Below, piece after piece: positions 15,353-24,682 of a stretch of DNA of 64,000 bases. Source of the stretch: Williamsia maris (GTDB lineage Bacteria > Actinomycetota > Actinomycetes > Mycobacteriales > Mycobacteriaceae); contig NZ_JAMTCJ010000002.1 in assembly GCF_024171815.1 (NCBI RefSeq), forward strand, positions 1,302,001 to 1,366,000, given 5' to 3'. A model generated the notes under the pieces. The model was not told the DNA's origin. It saw nothing but the letters and a program-made list of their open reading frames with translations, and searched no databases. Position numbers and translations under genes: made by a program. The number at the start of each line of letters is the position of its first letter. Within the stretch, counting starts at the first letter, position 1.

Positions 15353-16321
15353 CTATCCGGTGTGTGGCATCAACGCGTCGGGCGGGATCACACCGAACTT
15401 GCCCGCGTTGAAGTCCTCGATCGCCTCGATGACCTCGGCCTTGGTGTTCATGACGAACGGTCCGTAGGCGAACACCGGCTCACGGATGGGCTGACCGCCG
15501 AGCAGCAGCACCTCCATCGCCGGACGGTTGGAGTCCTGCGTGGCGTTGGCCGACACGGTGATCCGGTCGCCGGGGCCGAGCACGACGAGCTGTCCACCCG
15601 ACACCGGGTTGTGCAGCGGACCGACGGTTCCCTCACCGGAGAGCACGTAGACAAGTGCGTTGAACTTCCGGTTCCACGGCAGGTTCAGCTGCGCGCCCGG
15701 CTCGATCGTGGCGTGCGCCATGGTGATCGGGGTGCGGGTCGAACCCGGCCCGGCGAAACCACCGATCTCGCCGGCGATGATCCGCACGAGCGATCCACCG
15801 TCGGACGACGACAGCAGACGCGCCTCGCCGCCCTCGATGGACTGGTACGCCGGCGTCGAGAACTTCTCCGACTTCGGCAGGTTCACCCACAGCTGGATGC
15901 CGTGGAAGACGCCGCCGCTGGCGACGAGCTCGGCGGGCGGGGTCTCGATGTGCAGGATCCCGGAGCCCGCGGTCATCCACTGGGTCGCGCCGTCGGCGAT
16001 CAGGCCGCCGCCGCCGTGCGAATCCTGATGCTGGAAACGGCCGTCGATGATGTAGGTGACGGTCTCGAACCCGCGGTGCGGGTGCCAGCTGGTGCCCTTG
16101 GGCTCTCCGGGTTCGTAGTCGACCTCGCCCATCTGGTCCATGTGGATGAAGGGGTCGAGGTCGGTCTTGCTGACCCCCGCGAATGCACGGACCACGGGGA
16201 AGCCCTCGCCCTCGTACCCACGGGGGCCGGTGGTCACCGACCGCACGGGGCGCTCGGTCTCGGCCGGGCCGGCCTCGGCGATCCGGTCCAATGTCAACGT
16301 ATCGGCGGTCACTGCAGGCAT
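15353..16321 (-). CDS. Pirin family protein
   Basis: A 322-residue double-cupin protein. The N-terminal pirin cupin has WHPHRGFETVTYI and FQHQDSHGG, which supply the metal ligands (His, His, His, Glu); the C-terminal cupin is about 180-300. Bacterial pirins are quercetinase-like or regulatory; the role here is unknown. A strong AGGAGG lies seven bases before the ATG. It is convergent with nothing: its 3' end runs up to the P450 promoter, 5 bases after the -35 hexamer. Confidence 0.86.
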   Translation of the reverse strand: MPAVTADTLTLDRIAEAGPAETERPVRSVTTGPRGYEGEGFPVVRAFAGVSKTDLDPFIHMDQMGEVDYEPGEPKGTSWHPHRGFETVTYIIDGRFQHQDSHGGGGLIADGATQWMTAGSGILHIETPPAELVASGGVFHGIQLWVNLPKSEKFSTPAYQSIEGGEARLLSSSDGGSLVRIIAGEIGGFAGPGSTRTPITMAHATIEPGAQLNLPWNRKFNALVYVLSGEGTVGPLHNPVSGGQLVVLGPGDRITVSANATQDSNRPAMEVLLLGGQPIREPVFAYGPFVMNTKAEVIEAIEDFNAGKFGVIPPDALMPHTG

Positions 16322-16460
16322 TTCGTCCTCCTGAGAGTCGGTCTCGGTCGATCTGATGTCTACTCTAACCGGACCGCGGTCCGATTAATTCCGGACATCT
16401 CCGGCCACCCACGCGAACTGCGGCGACGCACGTGTTCACCGCACGGATATGGTGGAGTGC

Positions 16461-17399
16461 ATGCCTTATCGATTGCGTTCGACGGCAGGCCCGGGCGATG
16501 TCGAGATCGCATACCGGGTCAGTGCTCCGCACCCCGCAGCCGACGCGGGACGACCCACCCTCCTCCTGATCCACGGGTGGGCGCAGTCCGGCGCGAGCTG
16601 GGGAACGCCGCTGCTCGAGTCGCTGGCCCGCGACCACCGGGTCGTCGCCGTCGACCTCCGCGGCCACGGCGCCTCCGGGGTGCCCACGCAGAACTCGGGG
16701 CCCAACGCCGCCGCCGGCGCGAACTACTCCGCGGTGGACTTCGCCGGCGACATCGCCGCGGTGATCGCGGCCGAGTCCTCGGCATCGACATCGGCGTTCG
16801 ACGACCCCGCGGTCGGATCGAACGGTGTCGTCCTCGCCGGTTGGTCCTACGGCGGGTTGGTGGCGTGTGACCACATCGCCGACCTCATCACCCGGGGTGA
16901 GGGCGTGGGTTCGATCCGCGGGATCGTGCTCGTCGGCGCCATCACCTCGCTGGGGCGCGGACAGGCGGGCGGACGGGTCGGCTCGGCGATGCGGGCGGCA
17001 CTGCCCGACGCGTACTCCGCCGATCCGCGGACCGCGATCCGGGCGCTCGGATCGTTCGGGTCCGCCCTGGTGCCCGCCGACCGGCCGGATCTCGGTGCGC
17101 TCGGACAACAGTTCTTCGGCACGTCGCTCGCCACCGCCCCCGAGGCGCGGGCAGGTCTGTTCGCCCGGGAGGCGTCCTACGACCAGCTGCTGCGTGAACT
17201 GCCGATGCCGGTGCTGATCGTGCACGGCACCGCCGACCAGGTCGTCGACGTCTCCGCGGCGCGGCATGCGGAGTCGCTGCTCTCCGACGTCCGCGCGCAC
17301 TACTGGGAGGGTGCGGGTCACGCCCCGTTCGTCGAGAACCCCGACACCTTCGCCGACCAGATGACCGAATTCGTTGCCGCCCTGGGGGTTCGTGCATGA
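16461..17399 (+). CDS. Alpha/beta hydrolase upstream of mshA
   Basis: A 312-residue alpha/beta-hydrolase with oxyanion motif [10 protein letters not shown], nucleophile elbow GWSYGG, acid in VHGTADQVV and histidine in GAGHAPF. I chose ATG 16461: TATGGT at 16448-16453 stands seven bases before it, and the alternative ATG at 16449 lies inside that hexamer. The stop overlaps the mshA start as ATGA, so it is the first gene of the mshA operon. A role in mycothiol metabolism is possible but not shown. Confidence 0.82.
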   Translation: MPYRLRSTAGPGDVEIAYRVSAPHPAADAGRPTLLLIHGWAQSGASWGTPLLESLARDHRVVAVDLRGHGASGVPTQNSGPNAAAGANYSAVDFAGDIAAVIAAESSASTSAFDDPAVGSNGVVLAGWSYGGLVACDHIADLITRGEGVGSIRGIVLVGAITSLGRGQAGGRVGSAMRAALPDAYSADPRTAIRALGSFGSALVPADRPDLGALGQQFFGTSLATAPEARAGLFAREASYDQLLRELPMPVLIVHGTADQVVDVSAARHAESLLSDVRAHYWEGAGHAPFVENPDTFADQMTEFVAALGVRA

Positions 17400-18739
17400 A
17401 GAGGGTCGCACTGATCTCGGTGCACACCTCGCCGTTGGCGCAACCCGGCACCGGGGACGCCGGCGGGATGAACGTCTACGTGTGGCAGACGGCGTTGAAG
17501 TTGGCCGAGCGCGGCATCGAGGTCGAGATCTTCACCCGCGCGACGTCGTCGACCGATGAGCCGTCGGTCTCCGCGGCCGACGGGGTGCTGGTGCGCAACG
17601 TGGTCGCGGGACCGTTCGAGGGCCTCGACAAACGCGATCTGCCCACGCAGCTCTGCGCTTTCGCCGCCGGGGTCCTGCGCGTCGAGGCGATGTACCCACC
17701 GGGCCACTACGACCTCGTGCACTCGCACTACTGGCTCTCCGGACAGGTCGGCTGGCTCGCCCGCGACCGCTGGGGCGTGCCGCTGGTGCACACCGCGCAC
17801 ACCCTGGCCGCGGTGAAGAACGCCTCGCTGGCCGACGGCGACGAGGCCGAGCCGGCGCTCCGACAGGTCGGTGAACAGCAGGTCGTCGACGAGGCCGACC
17901 GTCTGGTCGCCAACACCGACGCCGAGGCGGCGCAACTGATCTCGATCCACAACGCCGACCCGGGTCGCGTCGACGTGGCCACCCCCGGCGCCGACCTCGA
18001 CACCTACCACCCGGGGTCGCGGGCCGACGCCCGTGCCGATCTCGGTCTGGCCTCCGACGAGTCGGTCCTGACCTTCGTCGGCCGGATCCAACCGCTCAAG
18101 GCCCCCGACGTGTTGATCCGCGCCGCGGCCCCGGTCATCGAGGCGGCGCGGGGGACTTCTCACCCGGTGCGGGTGCTGATCGTCGGGGGACCGTCGGGCA
18201 CCGGCCTGGCGCGTCCGACCTCTTTGATCGATCTCGCCCGCGAACTCGGCATCGCCGACGCGGTCACCTTCCTGCCGCCGCAGCGGCCCGAACGGCTGGC
18301 GCAGGTCTACCGGGCATCGGATCTCGTTGTCGTGCCCAGTTATTCGGAGAGCTTCGGTCTGGTGGCCATCGAGGCCCAGGCCAGCGGGGTGCCCGTCCTC
18401 GCCGCCGACGTCGGCGGTCTGGGTGTCGCGGTGTCCGACGGTGTGACCGGCATGTTGGTGGCCGGGCACCGGATCGACGACTGGACCGCGGCGCTGCGCG
18501 ACGCCCTGTCCGACCCCGGGCGTCTGGCGCGGATGGGCGCGGCCGCGGCCGTGCACGCGCAGAAGTTCTCGTGGGACCACACCGCAGATCAACTGTTGGA
18601 GAGTTACCACCGCGCGCTGGTGTCGTTCGACATCGCGGGCGGTGCGCGCGCCGATCGGCCGACACCGGCGCCGACGGCTGCGCAGACAGCCAGAACCACA
18701 CGGCGATGGGGACGTCGCCGGTCAGGAGTACGCGCATGA
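17396..18739 (+). CDS. mshA: D-inositol-3-phosphate glycosyltransferase (mycothiol synthesis)
   Basis: A 447-residue GT4 retaining glycosyltransferase that joins UDP-GlcNAc to 1L-myo-inositol-3-phosphate, the first step of mycothiol synthesis. It begins with the MshA hallmark [15 protein letters not shown] and [41 protein letters not shown] and the donor-site [15 protein letters not shown] follow. The C-terminal 40 residues are Ala/Thr/Arg-rich and look disordered. It is coupled by ATGA overlaps to the hydrolase before it and the YbjN-like gene after it. The mshA-ybjN order matches Rv0486-Rv0487. Confidence 0.95.
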   Translation: MKRVALISVHTSPLAQPGTGDAGGMNVYVWQTALKLAERGIEVEIFTRATSSTDEPSVSAADGVLVRNVVAGPFEGLDKRDLPTQLCAFAAGVLRVEAMYPPGHYDLVHSHYWLSGQVGWLARDRWGVPLVHTAHTLAAVKNASLADGDEAEPALRQVGEQQVVDEADRLVANTDAEAAQLISIHNADPGRVDVATPGADLDTYHPGSRADARADLGLASDESVLTFVGRIQPLKAPDVLIRAAAPVIEAARGTSHPVRVLIVGGPSGTGLARPTSLIDLARELGIADAVTFLPPQRPERLAQVYRASDLVVVPSYSESFGLVAIEAQASGVPVLAADVGGLGVAVSDGVTGMLVAGHRIDDWTAALRDALSDPGRLARMGAAAAVHAQKFSWDHTADQLLESYHRALVSFDIAGGARADRPTPAPTAAQTARTTRRWGRRRSGVRA

Positions 18740-19371
18740 ACCGAGAAGGCAACCGAACCGCCGAGAGGCGCCCGCCCGGCATCGTCGAGCAGTCGGACGC
18801 GATCCAGAAGGCGCTGCTCGACCGCGGCGTGCTCTATACGCTCAAGAACTCCGGCGGAGCCGACACCGAGCACCTGCTCGTCGAACTGCCCGGCGAACGG
18901 AAGCTGAAGACGAACGTCCTGCTCACCGTGGGCAAGCCGGGACTGCGGATCGAGGCGTTCGTCTGCCGCCGCCCGGACGAGAACCACGAGGGCGTCTACC
19001 GCTACCTGCTCAAGCGCAACCGTCGGCTCTACGGCGTCGCGTACACGATCGACAACGTCGGCGACATCTATCTGATCGGACGGATGTCGGCGGAGTCGGT
19101 GACCGCCGACGAACTCGACCGCGTTCTCGGTCAGGTGCTCGAGGCCGCGGACGGCGACTTCAACACCCTGCTCGAGATCGGCTTCTACACGTCGATCCGA
19201 CGCGAGTGGGCCTGGCGCGTCTCCCGCGGCGAATCGTTGAAGAACCTGTTGGCGTTCGAGCACCTGATCGACGAGGAGACGCTGCCGGTGATCAAGCCGG
19301 AGAAGCCCGCGCAGACGGTCGCCGAGTTGGCCGAGTCGTCCGCGCCGGAGGGTGCCGCGCTCGAGGAGTGA
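18736..19371 (+). CDS. YbjN domain-containing protein (Rv0487-like)
   Basis: A 211-residue soluble protein with the type III secretion chaperone-like YbjN fold. Recognisable segments are [39 protein letters not shown] and the mixed helices around [16 protein letters not shown]. It keeps the position of Rv0487 directly behind mshA, with an ATGA overlap. Its molecular function is unknown in this order; the fixed linkage suggests a role tied to mycothiol or to MshA itself. Confidence 0.8.
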   Translation: MNREGNRTAERRPPGIVEQSDAIQKALLDRGVLYTLKNSGGADTEHLLVELPGERKLKTNVLLTVGKPGLRIEAFVCRRPDENHEGVYRYLLKRNRRLYGVAYTIDNVGDIYLIGRMSAESVTADELDRVLGQVLEAADGDFNTLLEIGFYTSIRREWAWRVSRGESLKNLLAFEHLIDEETLPVIKPEKPAQTVAELAESSAPEGAALEE

Positions 19372-19414
19372 CGTCGGCGCGGCAGTTCGGGTCCGGCCGA
19401 ATCGGTCACATTGA

Positions 19415-19420
19415 TATTCT
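19415..19420 (+). promoter_or_regulatory. Candidate -10 for the fadD at 19468
   Basis: TATTCT, about 48 bases before the ATG, in an otherwise GC-rich intergenic stretch of 96 bases. Unlike most genes here, this one has a leader and a strong GGAGG Shine-Dalgarno six bases before the ATG, so the promoter is expected upstream rather than at the start. Confidence 0.4.
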
Positions 19421-19467
19421 GGGACTCACGTCACTGAAACGACAGTGCGGCGACCAACGGAGGTTCC

Positions 19468-21084
19468 ATGAGTTTCGCGAGTCCACACCCCGAGGTTTCG
19501 ATCCCCGATTCGAGTGTGTACGACTACCTCTTCGGTGGGATCGAGGAATCCGACCTCGATCGGCCCGCGCTCATCGACGCCAAACCGGGAACCACCACCA
19601 CCTACCGAGACCTGATCGCGCGCATCGACCTGTTCGCCGGAGCGCTCGCGGCGCGTGGCATCGGTGTCGGTGACGTGGTCGGTCTGCTGTCGCCGAACTC
19701 GTCGGCGTTCGCGATCGCGTTCCACGGCATCCTGCGATCGGGCGCCACCGCGACGACGATCAACGCGCTGTTCACCCCGAACGACATCGCCAAGCAGCTG
19801 ACCGACGCCAAGGCCACCATGCTGGTGACCGTCGGTGCCCTCGCGCCCGGCGCGAAGGAGGCGATCGACAAGCTCGGCATCGCGGCCGATCATCTGATCG
19901 TCCTCGACGGCGAAGGCCTCGAGGCCACCGGCCACCCGAACGCCGCCGAGCTGCTCGGCGAGGGCAACGCCGCACCCGAGGTGAGCTTCGACCCGTCGAC
20001 GCACCTCGCCGTGCTGCCCTACAGCTCGGGCACCACCGCAAACCCCAAGGGAGTGATGCTGACCCATCGCAACCTGGTGTCCAATGTGTGTCAGATCCGT
20101 CCGCTGCAGGGGATGCAGGCCGACGACGGGATCCTCGCGATCCTGCCGTTCTTCCACATCTACGGCATGACGGTGCTGCTCAACGCCGCGCTGCACGCGC
20201 GTGCGCACCTGGTCGTCATGCCGCGCTTCGACCTCACCGAGTTCCTGGAGAACATCCAGAACTACAAGTGCAGCTACGGGTTCATCGCCCCGCCGGTCGC
20301 GGTGGCCTTGGCCAAGCACCCGTTGGTCGACCAGTACGACCTGTCGTCGATCCACACCATCATGTCCGGCGCGGCCCCGCTCGACGCCGAGCTCGGCCAC
20401 GCGGTGGAGAAGCGCATCGGGTGCCGCATGGTGCAGGGCTACGGGATGAGCGAGCTCAGCCCGGTCAGCCACGTCATCCCGTTCGACGGTGGACAGTCCA
20501 TCCTCGGCGGCGAGAACGCGAAGCTCAGCTCGTCGGGCTGGACGCTGCCGAACTCGGAGAGCAAGCTCGTCGACCCGGCCACCGGTGACGAGATCGGCCT
20601 TCCGACAGAGGGATTGAGTGAGACCGGCGAGCTGTGGTTCCGCGGGCCCAACGTGATGGCCGGATACCTGAACAACGATGCGGCCACCGCCGAGACCATC
20701 GACTCCGACGGCTTCCTGCACACCGGTGACCTCGCCCAGGTCGACCCGACCGGCTGCGTCTTCATCGTCGACCGGCTCAAGGAGCTGATCAAGTACAAGG
20801 GCTACCAGGTGCCGCCCGCCGAGCTCGAGGCCCTGCTGCTCAGCCACCCCGACATCGCCGACGCCGCGGTCGTGGGCGTCATCGACTCCGAGTCCGGCGA
20901 GGAGATCCCCAAGGCGTTCGTGGTGAAGCAGTCCGGCACCGACATCACCGCCGAGGCGGTCATGGAGTTCGTGGCCGGAAAGGTGGCCCCGTACAAGAAG
21001 GTTCGCCAGGTCGAGTTCATCGAGGAGATCCCGAAGTCCGCTGCGGGCAAGATCCTCCGCAAGGACCTGCGCACCAAGGTCTGA
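19468..21084 (+). CDS. 4-coumarate-CoA ligase-like acyl-CoA synthetase (FadD)
   Basis: A 538-residue ANL enzyme that adenylates a carboxylic acid and forms its CoA thioester. The P-loop is LPYSSGTTANPKGV (about 190-203), followed by FFHIYGM, the 4CL-type GYGMSELSPVSH, LHTGDLAQVD, the hinge VDRLKELIKYKGYQVPPAE and the catalytic lysine in IPKSAAGKILRKDL. The 4CL-like motifs suggest aromatic or long fatty acids. The C-terminus is two bases from the stop of the convergent MFS gene. Substrate unknown. Confidence 0.88.
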   Translation: MSFASPHPEVSIPDSSVYDYLFGGIEESDLDRPALIDAKPGTTTTYRDLIARIDLFAGALAARGIGVGDVVGLLSPNSSAFAIAFHGILRSGATATTINALFTPNDIAKQLTDAKATMLVTVGALAPGAKEAIDKLGIAADHLIVLDGEGLEATGHPNAAELLGEGNAAPEVSFDPSTHLAVLPYSSGTTANPKGVMLTHRNLVSNVCQIRPLQGMQADDGILAILPFFHIYGMTVLLNAALHARAHLVVMPRFDLTEFLENIQNYKCSYGFIAPPVAVALAKHPLVDQYDLSSIHTIMSGAAPLDAELGHAVEKRIGCRMVQGYGMSELSPVSHVIPFDGGQSILGGENAKLSSSGWTLPNSESKLVDPATGDEIGLPTEGLSETGELWFRGPNVMAGYLNNDAATAETIDSDGFLHTGDLAQVDPTGCVFIVDRLKELIKYKGYQVPPAELEALLLSHPDIADAAVVGVIDSESGEEIPKAFVVKQSGTDITAEAVMEFVAGKVAPYKKVRQVEFIEEIPKSAAGKILRKDLRTKV

Positions 21085-21085
21085 C

Positions 21086-22522
21086 CTACCGTGTGACCGG
21101 CGCCGGCGCCCGACCAGCCACGGTCGGGGCCGCGCGTCGGCCCGGGATCAGGGTGATCAGCACGACGCCGGCGACGGCCGCGATGACCCCGATCAGATAG
21201 ACCCGCTCGAACGCCTCCCGGCTGGGGAACTCCCGCCCGCCGACCGTCACCGTCGAGGCCGCGAGCACCGTAACGGTGACCGCGGACGCCGTCGACGTAC
21301 CGATGGACCGCATCAACGAGTTGAGGCCGTTCGCCGCGGCCGTCTCACCCACCGGCACCGACGCCATGATCAGGCCCAGCATCGCGGCGTAGGCGATGCC
21401 CAGCCCCGCGAACGTGATGGTCACGCCGGTCATGATCTGCCACGGCTCGTCCATCCAGATCACCACGAACAGATAGCCCGATCCCATCACCGCGGTACCG
21501 ATCAGCAACGTGGCCTTGGGGCCCAGGGACGTGGTCATCCGCGCCGACACCGGCGACATGGCCAGCATCGCGAAACCCGCGGGGGCGACCCACAACCCGG
21601 CCGCCAGCACCGACTGGCCCATCCCGTGGTCGATGACACCGGGCACACGCGGGACCTGCATGAGGTACGGCGACACCAGCAGCATTCCCAACAGCGTAAA
21701 GCCGATGAGAACCGACACCAGGTTCGTCGCCAGGATGACCGGGCGGGCCGCCAGGCGCAGGTTCACCAGCGGTGAGGTGCACCGCAGTTCGTATGTGGCC
21801 CAGGCGATCAGGGTGATGACACAGACGATGACGAGGCCGATGGTGACGCCTCCGGTCCAGCCCCAGACCCGGCCCTTGCTGATCGCCAGCAGCAGGCAGG
21901 TCAACGCCACGGCGAGACCGATGGTCCCGATGACGTCGACGGTGCCGGTCGTCCGCTGCGGCGACTCCGGGATGCGGGTCGACACCAGGGTGAGGGCGAG
22001 CGCGGCCAGGCCGGTCGAGACCCAGAACAGTACGTGCCAGTCGAAGTGCTGCGGGATCCACGCGGCGATCGGCAGTCCGACGGCGCCACCGAGTCCCAGG
22101 GATGCGCCCATCGTGGCGATCGCGCCCGGTACCCGAGCGGCGGGGAGGATGTCGCGCAGCAGGCTCACGCCCACCGGGATGACGACCAGGGTGACGCCCT
22201 GCAGTGCACGCCCGACGAGCAGCGGGGCGAGCGAGTCCGACAGTGCACAGACGACCGACCCGACGAGCAGCGTCGTGAGTGCGGTGAGGATGACGCGTCG
22301 TTTACCGAACAGGTCGGCCAGACGTCCACCGGTCGGCAACGCGATCACCGCCACCAGCAGCGTCGCCGTGATCACCCAGGAGGCGTTGTCGCGGCTGGTG
22401 TCGAGGTACTCGGGCAACCGGGCGACGATCGGCAACAGGATGACGCTCTGCGTGTACGACGAGACCGCGCCGGCGAAACACAACGTCGCGACCATGATCG
22501 CCGGTCTGTTCACGAGCGTCAT
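21086..22522 (-). CDS. MFS drug exporter, DHA2 (14-helix) type, copy 1
   Basis: A 478-residue membrane protein of the EmrB/QacA-like major facilitator type, probably a proton-driven exporter. The family motif A appears as GGRLADLFGKRRV (loop 2-3) and motif C-like glycines are in GLGGAVGLPIAAW. About 14 hydrophobic segments can be counted. It is a tandem paralogue of the next gene upstream on the same strand. A perfect inverted repeat lies 5 bases before the ATG. Substrate unknown. Confidence 0.85.
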   Translation of the reverse strand: MTLVNRPAIMVATLCFAGAVSSYTQSVILLPIVARLPEYLDTSRDNASWVITATLLVAVIALPTGGRLADLFGKRRVILTALTTLLVGSVVCALSDSLAPLLVGRALQGVTLVVIPVGVSLLRDILPAARVPGAIATMGASLGLGGAVGLPIAAWIPQHFDWHVLFWVSTGLAALALTLVSTRIPESPQRTTGTVDVIGTIGLAVALTCLLLAISKGRVWGWTGGVTIGLVIVCVITLIAWATYELRCTSPLVNLRLAARPVILATNLVSVLIGFTLLGMLLVSPYLMQVPRVPGVIDHGMGQSVLAAGLWVAPAGFAMLAMSPVSARMTTSLGPKATLLIGTAVMGSGYLFVVIWMDEPWQIMTGVTITFAGLGIAYAAMLGLIMASVPVGETAAANGLNSLMRSIGTSTASAVTVTVLAASTVTVGGREFPSREAFERVYLIGVIAAVAGVVLITLIPGRRAAPTVAGRAPAPVTR

Positions 22523-22526
22523 CGTG

Positions 22527-22544
22527 ACCGATCAAGCGATCGGT
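22527..22544. promoter_or_regulatory. Palindromic operator candidate before MFS copy 1
   Basis: ACCGATC-AAGC-GATCGGT, perfect 7-base arms with a 4-base spacer, lying between MFS copy 2's stop and MFS copy 1's start. The form fits a TetR-type operator for an efflux gene. No regulator gene is adjacent. Confidence 0.5.
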
Positions 22545-22574
22545 GGCAATTCGAAACGACTCCGACGTCTCGGG

Positions 22575-24128
22575 TCAGCGGACGGGGGCGGCGTGCTTTC
22601 CGTAGGTGATCGCGCCGTTGACGCTGAGCTCGCCGTCCTCGATCTCGTCCGCTACAGACTCGGCCGGGTCGTCCTTGTTCTCGGGCAGGTCGACCGGCTG
22701 GGCGCCGGGGATCGCGTTCTTGTTGTCGCTGGGGATCAGCAGGATCAGCGCGACGGCCACCGCGGACGCGATCGCGCCGACGATGAAGACGAGCTGGAAT
22801 GCGGAGCGGTCGGGGACGCTGGTGCTGCCGATGTCGACGGTCGAGCTCGCCAGGATCGTCGCGAGCAGGGCCGAGGCGATGGCGGTACCGATCGAGCGCA
22901 TCAGCGAGTTCAGGCCGTTGGCCGACGCGGTCTCGCTCAGCGGTACCGCGGACATGATCAGCGACGGCATCGCCGAGTACGCGATGCCCACGCCGGAGCT
23001 GGTGACCATGACGGCCAGGGCGATCTGCCACGGTTGCGCGGCCTCGAACACGGCCAGCAGGTACCCCAGGCCGATGACGATGGTGCCGATCATGAGCGTG
23101 AACTTGGGGCCGATGTTGACGTTGAGTCGGGCCGAGACCGGCGACAGGAACATCATCATCAGTCCGCCGGGCGCCATCCAGAGTCCGGCCTCGATGATGC
23201 TGCGGCCCATGCCGTAGTCGAGGACGCCGGGGATGTTCGGGAGCTGGAGCAGCTGCGGCGACGCGAGGCTGATGCCCATCAGGGCGAAACCGATGACGAT
23301 GGAGACGATGTTGGTGAAGAGGACGCGTCGGCCGATCGACACCCGGATGTTGACCATGGGCGATGTGGTCCGCAGCTCGTAGACGACCCACGCTGCGAAG
23401 ACCACCAGGCCGGCGGCGACCATGCCCAGCGTCAGTCCACTGGTCCAGCCCCACGAGCGGCCCTTGCTCAGTGCGAGCAGGAGACAGACCAGTGCGATCG
23501 TCAACCCGACGGCGCCGACGGCGTCGAACGTTCCCCCCGACCGTGCCGGGGACTCCTGCACCAGCGTCAGCACGAGCAGGAAGGCGACCGCGCCGAGTGC
23601 CGCCGAGGTCAGGAACAGGACGTGCCAGTTGAAGTTCTGCGAGATCCACGCGGCGACCGGTAGACCGATCGCCCCGCCGACGCCCAGCGTGGCGCTCATC
23701 GTCGCGATCGCGCCCGCGATCTTCGACGGCGGCAGTTCGTCACGGAGCAGGCTGATGCCGACCGGGATGACGCCCATCGCCATGCCCTGCAGGCCGCGTC
23801 CGATGATCACCGGGATGAGCGAGTCGAACAGTGCGCTGATCGCCGATCCGATGACCATCAACCCGATGCTGGCGAGGATCACCGAGCGCTTGCCGAACAT
23901 GTCGGCGACCCGACCGGCGATCGGCATCACGACGGCAGCGGCGAGCAGGGTCGAGGTGATGACCCACGAGGCGTTGTCGGCGCTCGTGTTCAGGTACTCC
24001 GGCAGCTTGCCGACGATGGGGACGACGAGGGTCTGCATGTAGGAAGCCAGCAGGCCGCCGAAGCACAGCACCGCGATCAGCAGCGTCGGCGACGGCTTGC
24101 GCTTCGGTTCCAGGCGTAAAGTACTCAT
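22575..24128 (-). CDS. MFS drug exporter, DHA2 (14-helix) type, copy 2
   Basis: A 517-residue paralogue of the neighbouring MFS gene; the two share whole phrases (LPEYLxTSxDNASWVIT, GRVADMFGKRSVIL, SLLRD, GLNSLMRSIGT). It has about 14 membrane segments and an acidic C-terminal tail of about 45 residues. Three in-frame ATGs occur at 24128, 24140 and 24143. I chose 24128 because CATGAT (minus strand, 24136-24141) is seven bases upstream with TTGATT 18 bases further. The pair looks like a local duplication. Confidence 0.84.
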   Translation of the reverse strand: MSTLRLEPKRKPSPTLLIAVLCFGGLLASYMQTLVVPIVGKLPEYLNTSADNASWVITSTLLAAAVVMPIAGRVADMFGKRSVILASIGLMVIGSAISALFDSLIPVIIGRGLQGMAMGVIPVGISLLRDELPPSKIAGAIATMSATLGVGGAIGLPVAAWISQNFNWHVLFLTSAALGAVAFLLVLTLVQESPARSGGTFDAVGAVGLTIALVCLLLALSKGRSWGWTSGLTLGMVAAGLVVFAAWVVYELRTTSPMVNIRVSIGRRVLFTNIVSIVIGFALMGISLASPQLLQLPNIPGVLDYGMGRSIIEAGLWMAPGGLMMMFLSPVSARLNVNIGPKFTLMIGTIVIGLGYLLAVFEAAQPWQIALAVMVTSSGVGIAYSAMPSLIMSAVPLSETASANGLNSLMRSIGTAIASALLATILASSTVDIGSTSVPDRSAFQLVFIVGAIASAVAVALILLIPSDNKNAIPGAQPVDLPENKDDPAESVADEIEDGELSVNGAITYGKHAAPVR

Positions 24129-24147
24129 TACTTGCATCATGCACGTA
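24129..24147. promoter_or_regulatory. Palindromic operator candidate before MFS copy 2
   Basis: TACTTGCA-TCA-TGCACGTA, 8-base arms with one mismatch, overlapping the predicted -10 (CATGAT) of the exporter gene. It differs from the palindrome before copy 1, so the paralogues may answer to different repressors. Confidence 0.45.
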
Positions 24148-24229
24148 GTGGCGACGCGCAATCAATCTGTTTGCCTGTGACGACTTCTACATCCCGACAT
24201 CTCGGACAATCGGGAATAAATGGCGGGAC

Positions 24230-24682
24230 TCACTCCTCGCCGATGTCCTCGTTCCACACGTCGGGCCGCTCGGCGATGAACGCGGTCATCAGGTCGATGC
24301 AGCGGGGGTCGTCGAGGATGACGACGTCGACGCCGTGCTCGATGAGCCAGTCGTGGCCGCCCTGGAACGTCCGGGCCTCGCCGATGATCAGCGTGCCGAT
24401 CCCGAACTGTCGGACCAACCCGCTGCAGTACCAACACGGCGACAGCGTCGTCACCATCGTGGTGTCGCGGTAGCTGCGTTGTCGCCCGGCGGCGCGGAAG
24501 GCGTCGGTCTCACCGTGGACCGACGGGTCGTCGTGTTGGACCCGGCGATTACGGCCGCGCCCGAGCACCGCGCCGTCGGGGCCGAACAGGGCGGCGCCGA
24601 TGGGGACACCGCCTTCGTCCCGGCCGATCCGGGCCTGCTCCACCGCGATGTCGAGCATGGCCGTGGTGATCGAGGACGTCAT
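24230..24682 (-). CDS. Cytosine deaminase (CDA superfamily)
   Basis: A 150-residue zinc deaminase. The zinc site is HGETDAF (His56, catalytic Glu58) with PCWYC (Cys83, Cys86), the arrangement of fungal FCY1-type cytosine deaminases and related nucleobase deaminases. It should convert cytosine to uracil. The start overlaps the NCS1 permease stop as ATGA, a permease-deaminase pair that supports uptake and salvage of cytosine. Another aminated base as substrate cannot be excluded. Confidence 0.83.
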   Translation of the reverse strand: MTSSITTAMLDIAVEQARIGRDEGGVPIGAALFGPDGAVLGRGRNRRVQHDDPSVHGETDAFRAAGRQRSYRDTTMVTTLSPCWYCSGLVRQFGIGTLIIGEARTFQGGHDWLIEHGVDVVILDDPRCIDLMTAFIAERPDVWNEDIGEE

